A stretch of 64,000 nt of DNA, taken from the NCBI GenBank assembly GCA_010093485.1, contig MU001497.1:1268098-1332097 (forward strand). The letters run 5' to 3'. The notes below the pieces were generated by a model, which was not told the DNA's origin, made no database searches, and saw only the letters and a list, made by a program, of their open reading frames with translations. The position numbers and the translations under genes were made by a program. The DNA is from Karstenula rhodostoma CBS 690.94 (Eukaryota; Ascomycota; Dothideomycetes; Pleosporales; Didymosphaeriaceae). Below, one piece after another: positions 13,064 to 23,759 of the stretch (position 1 is the stretch's first letter; the number at the start of each line of letters is the position of its first letter).

Positions 13064-13211
13064 GTTATACCTTTTTTAGTTAGCCTATATATAGATACTA
13101 GGCGCGCCTTAGCCACTTTTTTAGTCCCTTTATATATTAGTAAAGTATAATACCTTCTTATCCCCCCTACTTTATTAAGCTACCCTACCTTATAGTAAAT
13201 CTCTATAATAT
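13064..13211 (+). mobile_element. R1d: 5'-truncated R1
   Basis: A roughly 148-bp R1 fragment, constant end at right (CTCTATAATATA). It is flanked by ATAAGAAGAGA at 13,053-13,063 and 13,212-13,222. It keeps GGCGCGCC and a CpA (AGCCAC near 13,113). Confidence 0.78.
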
Positions 13212-13818
13212 ATAAGAAGAGATTAAAATCTAGTTTAAAATCTTAAATTCCTTATTTATAATTAAAGACTTAATATATTTAATATATAAAGCTTAATCCT
13301 TTATAGTACTAAAAAGTATAAAGTAAATATACCTTATAAATACTAGATAGGCTATCTAGATTAAACTACTTTACTAACTAGCTTATTTTTAGGTAATTTT
13401 TTATTAACTACTTACTTTAATAAGTATATTATCTTTAGGATTACTATCTAAAAATATTTTATTAAAAGTAGCTTTTTTTTAAGTATCTAGATACTTAGGG
13501 GGCTTAGCTATTTAAGGATTAGTATTATAAATATTACCTACTAGCTTTAAAGTATTCCTAAAATTAAATACTAGATATTATATATTATCTAAATTATAGC
13601 CTTACTATACTACTTAGTACTAAAGTTTTCCCTAACTTAGTTAGTTATTATAAATAAATAATACTTTCTATTTAAAGATATTATTAACTTTAGTTAGTAG
13701 TTTTTATAGTTAGTATTATCTAGAAAGTAGGTTATTAGGCACTTTTTAAAGATAGTCTATATAAAATACTAAATAAATATTTATATATAATAGTAATTTA
13801 AGCTTATAGAATAAACCT
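13212..13818. other. Host sequence left of Gypsy1, unassigned
   Basis: About 600 bp that continue, after removing Gypsy1, into 21,159-22,070. No repeat partner or coding frame was recognised. It is AT-rich and strongly RIP-changed, with one surviving CpA near 13,740 (AGGCACTT). Its origin is unknown; it may be an older transposon whose other copies lie outside the window. Confidence 0.4.
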
Positions 13819-13823
13819 TTTAT

Positions 13824-14352
13824 TATTATAATTATAATAAAACTAGACTAAAAGAAAAGAAAGAATTATATATAAGATATTAGTAATAGAGATAAGGTTA
13901 ATAGATACTTATATATAAGTCTATAGGGTAACTTATATTATAAGTTATATAACTATAATCCTACTAAAAGTATAAAATTCTAAAAGTACTAGGTTTTAGT
14001 AAAAGTAAAGTAGATATTTTTATTAAGAGGATAGGATCTATAGGAATAGACTAGGGGATTCTAGAATAGTAAGGATTAGAATAATTAATATATAATTTAG
14101 AAAAATCTCTATATAGTTCCTATTCTTTATAGTTAATTTAAAATATTATTTAAAAGTAGTTTACTTTTATACTTAAATTAAAGTACTTTATCTATATATA
14201 AATACTTAGTCTTCTTTTAATATTATTATACTATATTCTATTATAATATAGAATTATTAACTAATCTAGTATTTATCTCTATTATATTTTATTCCTTAAA
14301 TAATTCTTAAGGTATAGACCTAGATTAAATATATAAGAAACCCCTTATAATA
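13824..14352 (+). repeat. Gypsy1 5' LTR
   Basis: 529 bp, from TATTATAATTATAATAAAAC to CCCCTTATAATA. The expected TG...CA ends read TA...TA, as CpA-to-TpA change predicts. The primer-binding site should begin at 14,353 (CTTTAACTACC); I cannot name the primer tRNA. Confidence 0.9.
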
Positions 14353-14499
14353 CTTTAACTACCTAAGAGTTTAAATTAATATAGTATTACTAAATATACT
14401 TACTAGCTTAAGGGGCTCTAAGGTAAGTACTATTTTAAGTCTAGCTAGTAATCTAATAACCCTTTTAGTAATATAAGCTAAAAAGGTAGAATAGCTTAA

Positions 14500-16380
14500 A
14501 ATATAGCTAGCTATAATTATAGAATAGGTTTAAGCTCCTATAACTATAGTAGTATACCTACTAAAAGTTAACTTTAAAATTCTAGAACTCTATAATAGAG
14601 AAATAAAGACTAATTTTAAAATATTTTTAATAAATATAAAATTATATTATAGGTATAATTATAATATATTTAGAAATAACTAAATAAAGATTTTAGCTAC
14701 TATAATATATATAATAAAAAGGGTAGTAGAATAGATATACTTAATTATTAAAGACTTTCTAGTATATAAAATAGAACTAGAAAGATAAAATAAAAAGACT
14801 ATAAAAGTCTTTATATCCTAAAAAGGATTTAAGAAATAAATTAAAATTATATTTAATAAGGTAAATAAAGAATAATAGGCTAAATAACTTATTTAATATA
14901 TTAAGTAAATAGAATTAGCTAGTAAATACTCTACTATATTCTAATAGCTCTAGATTAAAATTAATTAGAATAATACTCTACTATAGGTAGCCTATTATAA
15001 TAACTTAAAGGAACTAGTTAAGAATAAACTATTCTATTATAAGAAGCCTAATAGCCTAGAAGCCCTAATTAAATTAGTAGTATAAATTAACTATTAATTA
15101 TATAAATAATAGCTAGAGAAAAAAGAATCTACTAAACTAGTATTTAGTCTAAGGGCTAATATATAGAAGCTATATTATAAGTAAAGAAATTATAATAGAG
15201 ATATAATTATAAAAAATAAAGCCTATAAAAAAAAGAAATAAACCTTATAATAAAAGAAGTAAAATAATATCTAATAATAATATTTTAAAGATAAAACTTA
15301 TCTAAATTATAAAGAAAAGAAATACTTTAAGACTAAATATTTTTTTAGAAAATTCTAGGGTAAGTAAGCCTAAGTAATAAGAATAGCTATAATAATACTA
15401 TAGTCTAGGACTTCTATACTACTATAAGAGAATAATATAGAAAATAACTCTAATTTCTCTAAATTACTAAAAGAAATCTAGGAAATAACTAATAAAAAGA
15501 ATATTATAAACTAAATTCTATAAGACTTATACTAAGTATATAAAAGTAATAAATACTTTATACTAGTCTATAACTATAAAATTAGAATTATAAGTATAGA
15601 TACTAATAGAATATACTATTAGGTAAAAGGATAATAAAAAAGTATTCTAGTACCTATATAGTAAATCTAGATTAATAATAATTATTTAAAAGTTAAATAG
15701 TAGTACTATAACTATAATAGCTATAAATATTATAAAAAAGAGAAAACTAGTATAGCTAAGGCCTCTAAATAACTAGACTATAAAAAGCTTTTAAAAGAAG
15801 ACTATTTAGAAATATAATATTATATCTACTAATTAGAATAATAGTTATATAACTATAATATACTAGGATAGTAATAATACTATATAAAAAGTTATTCTAA
15901 GTATTAGAAATAAAAGTATACTATATATTACTAGCTAATAGGAAAAAACTTAGGAGATATAAAAGTACTCTATAAATATAAAAAAACTATTTATCTAACT
16001 AAGAATAAAATATAATATATATATAAAATTAAATAGTACTATTATAACTACTTAGAATAATATCTAAGGTACTTAAGTAAAAAGGAAGCTACTATATATA
16101 ACTAAGGTAATAAAAATTATAAAAAAATATATTTCTTTAAATATATAATTACTAGATACTTAAAGTACTAAAATAAAATTAATAAAGGGAAAATTATAAA
16201 AGTAATAAAAGTAAAAAAATACTAGAGATATATAATCTAGAATTATCCTAAAAATCCCTAAATTTATCTAAAGCTAATAAAGAGGTACGTTATAGAACTA
16301 TACTATATTAATTACCCCCTTTATAATAACTATAGGTATCTAGGAGGACTATAGGTTAAGATATAAATAATATTAAAAAA
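14500..16380 (+). pseudogene. gag: Gypsy1 gag relic with zinc knuckle
   Basis: One plus frame (codons such as 14,645 and 15,299) is protein-like and interrupted only by TAA/TAG. The part up to about 15,150 has the hydrophobic/charged spacing of a retrotransposon capsid (for example a segment reading KDFLVYKIELE). At 15,299-15,340 lies a zinc knuckle with spacing x2-x4-x4, in which all three Cys and the His positions read Tyr (TGT to TAT, CAC to TAC). The frame appears to continue for roughly 1 kb beyond the knuckle as a markedly Tyr-rich region, probably a former Cys/His-rich extension; this last point is inference. Gag lies in a different frame from pol. Confidence 0.7.
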
Positions 16381-16479
16381 CTAGAATATTACTAAGTAAT
16401 AAGCTAAACTAGTAAAAGTATTCTAAAAGCTTAAAGAGTAAATAGAAATAATAAGGTTATAGAATTTTATATAGAAAAG

Positions 16480-19400
16480 TAGATTATAATTAGAGAATTC
16501 TAAGTAAATATACTAATAAACCTTAGTACTACTAGATATCTAATTTTATCTAGGGTAGTAGAGAAATATAACTTACTATATTAAAATAAAGTAAAGCTAG
16601 TTTAATTAAAAATAATAAATAGGATATTTTTCTAAAGGTATAGTAAAGACTAGTTATACTTTAAAATACTACTATTACTAATAGGTATTAAAGAATTTAA
16701 AAGCTAATATAGTTTTATTATAATAGATATAAGAAGCCTAGAAGTTATTATAAGCTATAACTAGTTATTAAAAAATAATTTAGATATTAATTAAAAAAGT
16801 TAAATAATATATAGCTAAGGATTAATATTATAGATTACTAGTATAAGATACTTATAGAAAGTAAAACTAAAGGCCCTAAATATTTTAACTAAATAAGTTA
16901 TATAATAATAGACTAAGGAGATCTTAGCTACTAAAATTACTAGAATTTTAAAAAAAAACCTAGAATAAGTATAAATTATCTAGATATAATACTTAGATTT
17001 TTAGGTTATAAAAAAACTATTAATAATTCTACTAGAATATAAGAAGTATATAGAACTCTTTAAAAAAATTAAAAGAAAAGAACTACTAAATTACTAAAAA
17101 TAGAATTATATAATACTTTTAGAAGAGGATATAAAACTATAACTAGAATAATTAAAACTAATATTAGTAGATTAAGAAAAAGAAATATAGAAGTACTTAT
17201 AAAAGAATCTAGAATAGAAATATATTTAAAAAAGTTATAGTCCTATAGCCTTTCTAATTTTATAAGTATCTAAAAAGAATAGTAAGCTATAACTTTATAT
17301 AAATTATAGATAGCTAAATAATACTATAATTAAAAATTAGTATCTATTACCCTTAATTATAAAGCTTATAAATTAACTCTAAGGAGTTAAGTAGTTTATA
17401 AAATTTAATATATATAATAGATATTACTATATATAAATTACTAAAGGGTATAAATAAAAAATAGTATTTAGAACTAGATATAATCTCTATAAATACTAGG
17501 TTATACTATTTAGATTAATAAACGCCCCTATAATATTTTAGATAGTTATTAATAAAACCCTATATAAATACTTAGATATATTCTATATAATATACCTTAA
17601 TAATATACTTATTTACTCTACTAGAATACTAAAAGAATATATAAAATATATAAAAAAAATACTTAAGAAAATAAAAGAGTATTAGTTACTTTTCTATTTA
17701 AATAAATATAAGTTCTATATTACTAAAATAGAGTACCTAGAATTTATTATCTTAAAGAAAGGTATATTAATAAATCTAAAAAAAGTTACTACTATATAGG
17801 AATAGCTAGTTCTTAAGTTAGTAAAGAATATCTAGTCCTTTTTAGAGTTTACTAACTTTTATTAGAAGTTTATAAAGGACTATTCTAAAACTACTATACT
17901 ACTAATAGATTTTATAAAAAAAAGTAATAATAAAATTATATAACTAATCTAAAAGAAGCTATTAAAGGTATTTAAGAAATTATAAGTAATATTTCTAATA
18001 GTCCTACTTCTATAAATATTTAACCTATAAAAACTAACTAGGGTTAAAATAAATATATTTAACTATATATTAGGAGTAATTCTTTTATAACTAGATAAAA
18101 ATAGAAAATAAAAACTAGTATTTTATTATTTATAAAAGTTTTTAAAAGTAGAATTTAAATATAATATTTATAATAAGGAACTACTAGTAATAGTAAATAT
18201 CTTTAAATAATAGAAAGTATAACTTATAGAAGTCTACTTTAAAGTAAAAGTATAGATAGACTACTAGAACCTTACTAACTTTATATTAATAAAGAAGCTT
18301 AACTAATAATAAATATAATAGGTAAAATTCTTAATAAACTTTAATTTTATAATTTACTATTAACTTAGAATTCTTAATAGTATAGTAGATACCTTAAATA
18401 GATAATTAGATTTAACTAAGGATAAGGTTAAGCTATATAATATAGTACTATATAAATATAAAAATAGTATACTTAAATATAATTAGCTAAAAATTAAAGT
18501 ATAGATAGTTAGTCTAAGATATATAAAACTAGAAATATAAAACTTCTAAGGCTACTAGAAATTTAATTAAAACTAGAAAGAGGAATATAACCTCTTTAAA
18601 TATAGTTTTAATAAAATTAGATAAAATTACTAATAGTAGATTATTATTAATAATAGATATATACCTATTCTAATTAGAAGACTATATAAATTAAAAGAAT
18701 AGGGATATTTAGATATTAAAAAAATATTATATTATATTATAAATAAATATACTATCTTTAAACTTAAGTAATTAGTTATAATAGAGATAAGTAACTATTT
18801 AGTTTACTATAAAAATAAGTCTAAGAGATATAAGCCTTATAAACTTCTATAACTACTACCTATAATAAAATAACTATAATAAAGTATAATAATAAATTTT
18901 ATTATAAAACTCCTAAAATTACTATAATTAGGAATAAAGTATATATATAATACTATTATAGTAATAGTATATAGACTTATAAAAATAGCTAAGTTTAGGC
19001 CTATAGAAGAGTCTATAATAGTAGAGGAACTAGTCTATAAAGTAAATAATATACTATTCTCTAAGTATAAATTACTAAAGGAATTTATTATAAATAAAAA
19101 TAAGCTTTTTACCTTAAAGTATTAGAATACTTTTACTATAGCTCTAGGAATAAACTAAAAGCTATTAATAAACTTTTACCCTAAAATAAATAAATAGATA
19201 GAATATATAAATTAAATATTTAAGTAGTATTTATAGTTCTATATTAATAAGTAATAAAATAATTAAATAGAACTTTTACTAATTATATAGTTAGTATATA
19301 ATAGCTTAAGGTTAGGTATAATAGGATACTTACCCTACTATATAAACTATAGATATAAGCTAGTTACTTATTAAAATTTAAGAGATATAGAAAGTATCTC

Positions 19401-19932
19401 TACTAGAGCCTAAGATAAAGCTTAGAAAATAAAGAAACTTTATAAAGTTTTATAAAAAAGGATTACTTATAGAGCCTTTATAATATTTAAGAATATAAAT
19501 AAGTAAAGAATTAAGGGACTAATCTTTAAAAAGAGAGATAAAGTTTTCCTATTATAGAAAAATTTAAAAATAAAATAACTAAGTAAGAAACTAGATTACT
19601 TTTAAATAAAATCCTTTAAAGTTTAAGAAATAAAAAGACTAGTTATAACTAAGCTACTTCTACTAATAGATATAAAAATATACTCTATCTTTTATAAATT
19701 ACTATTAAAATTAGTACCTTTAAATACTTTAATTAAAACTTAACTAGAGTTAGAAAATAATAAGTATAAGGTTAAAGTAATTAAGAACCTATAAATAATT
19801 AAAGGTTAGTAAAAATACCTAGTTAAGTAGAAAGAATAGATAGAATAATATAATATTTAAAAACTAAAAAAAAACTTTATAAACTATAAAGAACTACTAG
19901 AGGACTTCTATTAGTTAATAGTAAAAAGTTAA
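16480..19932 (+). pseudogene. pol: Gypsy1 pol relic: PR-RT-RH-IN-chromodomain
   Basis: All domains sit in one frame. Protease-like segment near 16,513-16,590 (LINLSTT, where LIDSGAT is usual). Reverse transcriptase about 17,300-17,800, with FRTRY near 17,470, NAP near 17,523, and the catalytic box YLNNILIYS at 17,593-17,619, where family members have YLDD. RNase H from 18,073 with YNKELL (D to N). Integrase about 18,600-19,500, recognised from the segment at 18,890-19,010 that parallels the first-Asp region of the DDE core. The chromodomain, about 19,745-19,932, reads YLVK-stop-K at 19,816-19,833 (TGG to TAG) and ends at a TAA at 19,930. The domain order is that of chromoviruses. It is dead: dozens of stops and both RT aspartates replaced. 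Confidence 0.85.
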
Positions 19933-20610
19933 CCCTAAAGGGGTTAATAAATAAAGATATTAGTCTAAAATTAGAAAAAAAATTAAAAAAGGTAAAAGGA
20001 TTAATAATAATAAAATTAGTCTATAATTAGTTTAAATTAGTTAAGAATCTATATAGTAATAATATAGAAATAGTATTAATATCTATACTTTTTAAAACCT
20101 CCTTTTCTAGATAATCTAGTATACTAAGTATATAAGTATTATAAATTATAAGTAACTATATCTATTTTTTTATCTTTATAATCTCTATTTTTAAATAAAT
20201 AATCTTAGCCTTAGTATAGAAAAGAGTAAGATACTTTTTATACTTTTTAGACTAAACTTATTTTTACTCTTTTTTAAGAATCTAAAAACTATATTTTATA
20301 TAAATAATAATATATATAGTATACTTTTTATTTAAAATATTTATAAAATACTTTAGGACCTTCTTCTCTATATAATAAGTATACTTTATTAGTATTACTA
20401 GATTATAATAATAAATCTTATTAGTATAGGTATAATAATAATTAGTTAATAATTATTTTAGTACCTTAAATATAGTTAGGGAAGTTTAGAAAATCTAAAA
20501 AAGAATATAATATTATATTTAAAAGTATAGAAAGATAAACTTTTATATCCCTAGACTATACTATAATAGTAGGTTATAAAGTAATAATAAGGTATTAAAA
20601 TAATAACTCT

Positions 20611-20624
20611 AAAGGGGAAGATAA
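20611..20624 (+). other. Gypsy1 polypurine tract
   Basis: AAAGGGGAAGATAA lies directly before the 3' LTR. This is the expected position for plus-strand primer selection. The matching tract in Gypsy2 is AAAAAGAGGGATAA (63,617-63,630). Confidence 0.8.
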
Positions 20625-21153
20625 TATTATAATTATAGTAGAATTAAATTAAAAGAAAAAAAAGAATTATATATAAAATATTAGTAATAGAGATAAGACT
20701 AATAGATACTTATATATAAGCCTATAGAATAGCTTATATTATAAGTTATATAACTATAATTCTACTAAAAGTATAAGATTTTAGAAATACTAGATCTTAA
20801 TAGAAATAGAGTAAATACTTCTACTAAAAGGGTAGGATCTATAGAAGTAAACTAGGGGATTCTAGAATAGTAAGGATTAAAATAACTAGTATATAATCTA
20901 GAAAAATTTCTATATAATTCTTATTTTTTATAGTTAATTTAAAATATTATTTAAAAGTAGTTTACTTTTATACTTAAATTAAAGTACTTTATTTATATAT
21001 AAATACTTAGTTTTCTTTTAGTATTATTATACTATATTCTATTATAATATAGGATTATTAACTAATCTAGTATTTATCTCTATTATATTTTATTCTTTAA
21101 ATAATCCTTAAGGTATAGACCTAGGTTAGGTATATAGGAAACCCCTTATAATA
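20625..21153 (+). repeat. Gypsy1 3' LTR
   Basis: 529 bp, the same length as the 5' LTR; the differences I compared look like transitions. It ends CCCCTTATAATA and is followed by the duplicated TTTAT. Confidence 0.9.
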
Positions 21154-21158
21154 TTTAT

Positions 21159-22065
21159 CCCTATAATATAGTATAGACTATATATTTACTTATTAAACTT
21201 AATAGAGGTATATAATATTAAAAAACCATTTAAAATAATATAGATAAAATTACTAATAATAAAGTTAAATAGTTAATAGTATTTATTAACTTATTTTACT
21301 ATTAAGTTCTATACTATAACGAGGTTCTAATAGGTCTAGTTATAGACCTAAGTAAGTAATAGCTTTAAAGTAAGTAGTAATAAACTTATTATTTATAATA
21401 AATATAGTAAGAAAGTAAACTATTATAGTAGAGTTTCTATATAGCTAGCTAAACCTTAGGTCTATATATTACCTAATTAGGATACTTTTTTTAAGCCTTC
21501 TTATTAGCTAAAAAAAAGCTATTTAAGTGTTTTAATTAGCTCTTAAAACGCGACGTAATAACGTTAATCTATGCCAGGAAAATCTAAACTAGGCCTAATT
21601 AGGAAATTTAAAATATTAAAATTACTAAATAAACTTCTTTCTTTAAATAGAATAAAAAATTATATTTCTAGCTTTAATAATAATTAAGTTATAGCTATTT
21701 CTAGTTTTATAGTAATAAATACTAAGATTTAATTGCCTAAATAGAAAGTTTAGATATCTAAGTACTTTAAAAGTCTAAATATATCTACTCTTTAAGCCCT
21801 ATTTAATAGTATAAAAATATAGTTCTAGCTTATATAATTATAGAAATATTTAAGATTTAAACTTTCTAGATTTTTTTAAAATCTTTAAGTATATTTAAAA
21901 ATGTTAACTACTTAGAATTTTTTTTTTAATAAATTACTATTAGATTATACTACTAAATATAAGTAGTTTAGTCTAGAAACTATTACTATTAGGTAATTAG
22001 GTAAAAAGTTATAAAGTATTAAAATATAGAGTTCTACTAAGGATTATCTCTATAGAAAATAATAA
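21159..22065. other. Host sequence between Gypsy1 and CopiaA
   Basis: About 900 bp that join 13,212-13,818 on the left (across Gypsy1) and 39,119 onward on the right (across CopiaA). It contains a detached copy of the L terminus (21,388-21,565). After that, 21,520-21,910 is less altered: it holds several TpG/CpA sites, two of the very few ATG triplets (21,571 and 21,901), and ACGCGACG. A near-unique sequence would be expected to suffer less RIP than its repetitive neighbours. No coding frame was identified. Confidence 0.45.
21388..21565. repeat. Isolated copy of the L element terminus
   Basis: From ATTATTTATAATAAATA to about AAAACGCGACGTAATAACG, this matches the left end of L-A (23,419-23,592) and the right end of L-B in reverse (9,129-9,297). 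It stands alone without the L body. It is either a relic of a third L copy or a short non-autonomous derivative. Confidence 0.65.
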
Positions 22066-22070
22066 ATTTA

Positions 22071-22277
22071 TATAGTAGAGAAAAGGAGCTCGAATATCCC
22101 TTTATTTAGGGAGCGAATTAATTAGATTACTATATAAGAAAAGATTTACTAGAAAGGCTAATTATATACTATACTTATTCTAAATTAGTTTAGTACTTAG
22201 GTTAAGGTATCCCTTATCGCGGCTAATTAGAACTCTATAAACCCTAATATTACTAAGTATTATTTATATTCTTAATA
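22071..22277 (-). repeat. CopiaA 3' LTR
   Basis: 207 bp, minus orientation. It shares TCGCGGCTAATTAGA, TTTAGGGAGCGAATTAATTA and the TATAGTAGAG edge with the other four LTRs. It is followed on the right by TACCCCCTAAATAG, the complement of a polypurine tract. Confidence 0.9.
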
Positions 22278-23418
22278 TACCCCCTAAATAGATAGTACTT
22301 ATTATTTATCTACTAGTAGAATTTAATTATTTAGATTAGCTTCCCTTTAGAAATATATAGCTTAGATTATAATTTCCTACTTATATTATACTATTATTAG
22401 TATTATAATACTAATTAGCTAGAATAAGAGTTTCCTAGTACTTAGTATAATACTTATAAATAGTAGTAGACTTATAACTAGGTATAGTAAGTAATAGTAA
22501 ATAAGGTAAGTAATTATTATATAGTATAAACTAGTAGAAGTAGGTAAAATAAAAAGATATTTTTTATACCTTTTAAATTTCTTTTTTTTATCTCTATTAT
22601 TCTATTTTATAGTATATTCTTATTTTTTACTTTTTAATACTCTACTTATATCTTTTAAATAGCTAATAATACTACTAAAGCTCGCGCTACTAAAGTATAT
22701 AAAAAAAAAAAAAGACTTAAAGCTAAATAAGTAGTTACTACTAAAAGATTTACTATAACTTTTTAAATAACTTATTAATTTAGTTACTTTTTTACTTAGT
22801 CTACTTCCTATACTTTTAGCTAAACTTTTTTAATAGTATTATATACTCCCCTAGTTATAGAAGAAAAGTATATTAGAACTATCTAGCTAATAAGCTATCT
22901 TAACTACTTAATAAGTATTTTAAATAGTAGGTTAGATAGCCTTTACTATAATATTATAAACTAATAGATAGGGTACTACTTTTACTATTATATATACTTA
23001 TATAAATTAATATAAGCTAGATTCTTTACTTATTTAGTTAAGTTTTACTAATTATTATAGTCTACTATTTCTAGCTATATATATAATATACTTTATTCTA
23101 TTCTATAATAATCTAAACTTTAGTATAAACTTTTCTTATCTTTTTTATTACTTAGATTTTTACTAATTATATATAGGCTTACGAGGTTAATTATTTATAA
23201 TAGTATATTTAAGCTATACTAAAGAATTAAAATAAGGATTAAAAGACCCTTTTTATACTTTTATAAAACCCCTATTTAATAATTAGCTTTTTTCCTACTT
23301 CCTTTATTTCTATCCCTACTTTACCTATTTCTATCCTATTTTTACTTACTTCTATCCCTATTTTTATTTCTATTTCTTCTACTTTTATTTTTATTTCTAT
23401 TACTCTTATCCCTACTTT
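22278..23418 (-). other. CopiaA 3' noncoding region
   Basis: This matches 49,770-50,896 of CopiaB in reverse. It includes a low-complexity minisatellite (about 23,280-23,415) of ATTTCTATCCCTACTTTT-like units that differs in length between the copies. No protein frame was recognised. The homology ends exactly where L-A begins. Confidence 0.75.
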
Positions 23419-23759
23419 ATTATTTATAATAAATAAAGTAAGGAAGTAAACTATTATAGTAGAGCTTCTATATAGCTAGCTAAACCTCGGGACTATATAT
23501 TATCTAATTAGGATAGAGGATTTTAGGCTTCCTATTAGCTAAAAAAAGGTATTTTATATATTTTAATTAGTCCTTAAAACGCGATATAATAATATTTCTT
23601 TAAATACTAATATAATTAATATATTATCTATAACTACTCTAGCTATAGAATATTAAACTTAGCTATATATTTCTAAATATTTATTTAGTATATAATCCTT
23701 CTTTAGGTATTAGTCTAGCCTAATACTAACTAATACTTTAAAAACTTAAAACCTCTTTT

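Larger units (their letters stand above)
13824..21153 (+). mobile_element. Gypsy1: complete chromodomain Ty3/gypsy element
   Basis: It is a 7,330-bp element: two 529-bp LTRs (13,824-14,352 and 20,625-21,153), a gag relic, a pol relic with C-terminal chromodomain, a polypurine tract just before the 3' LTR, and a 5-bp target duplication TTTAT (13,819-13,823 and 21,154-21,158). Both LTRs have the same length and the pol frame holds for 3.4 kb without net frameshift, so decay is by substitution rather than indels. Full-length structure with no nested insertion makes it one of the later arrivals in its neighbourhood. Gypsy2 is a second copy. Confidence 0.93.

Noticed and set aside
22071..23418. 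An independent truncated copia copy
   Set aside because: Its edge matches the break in the second copia piece at 33,225, and ATTTA flanks the joined element, so it is half of CopiaA.
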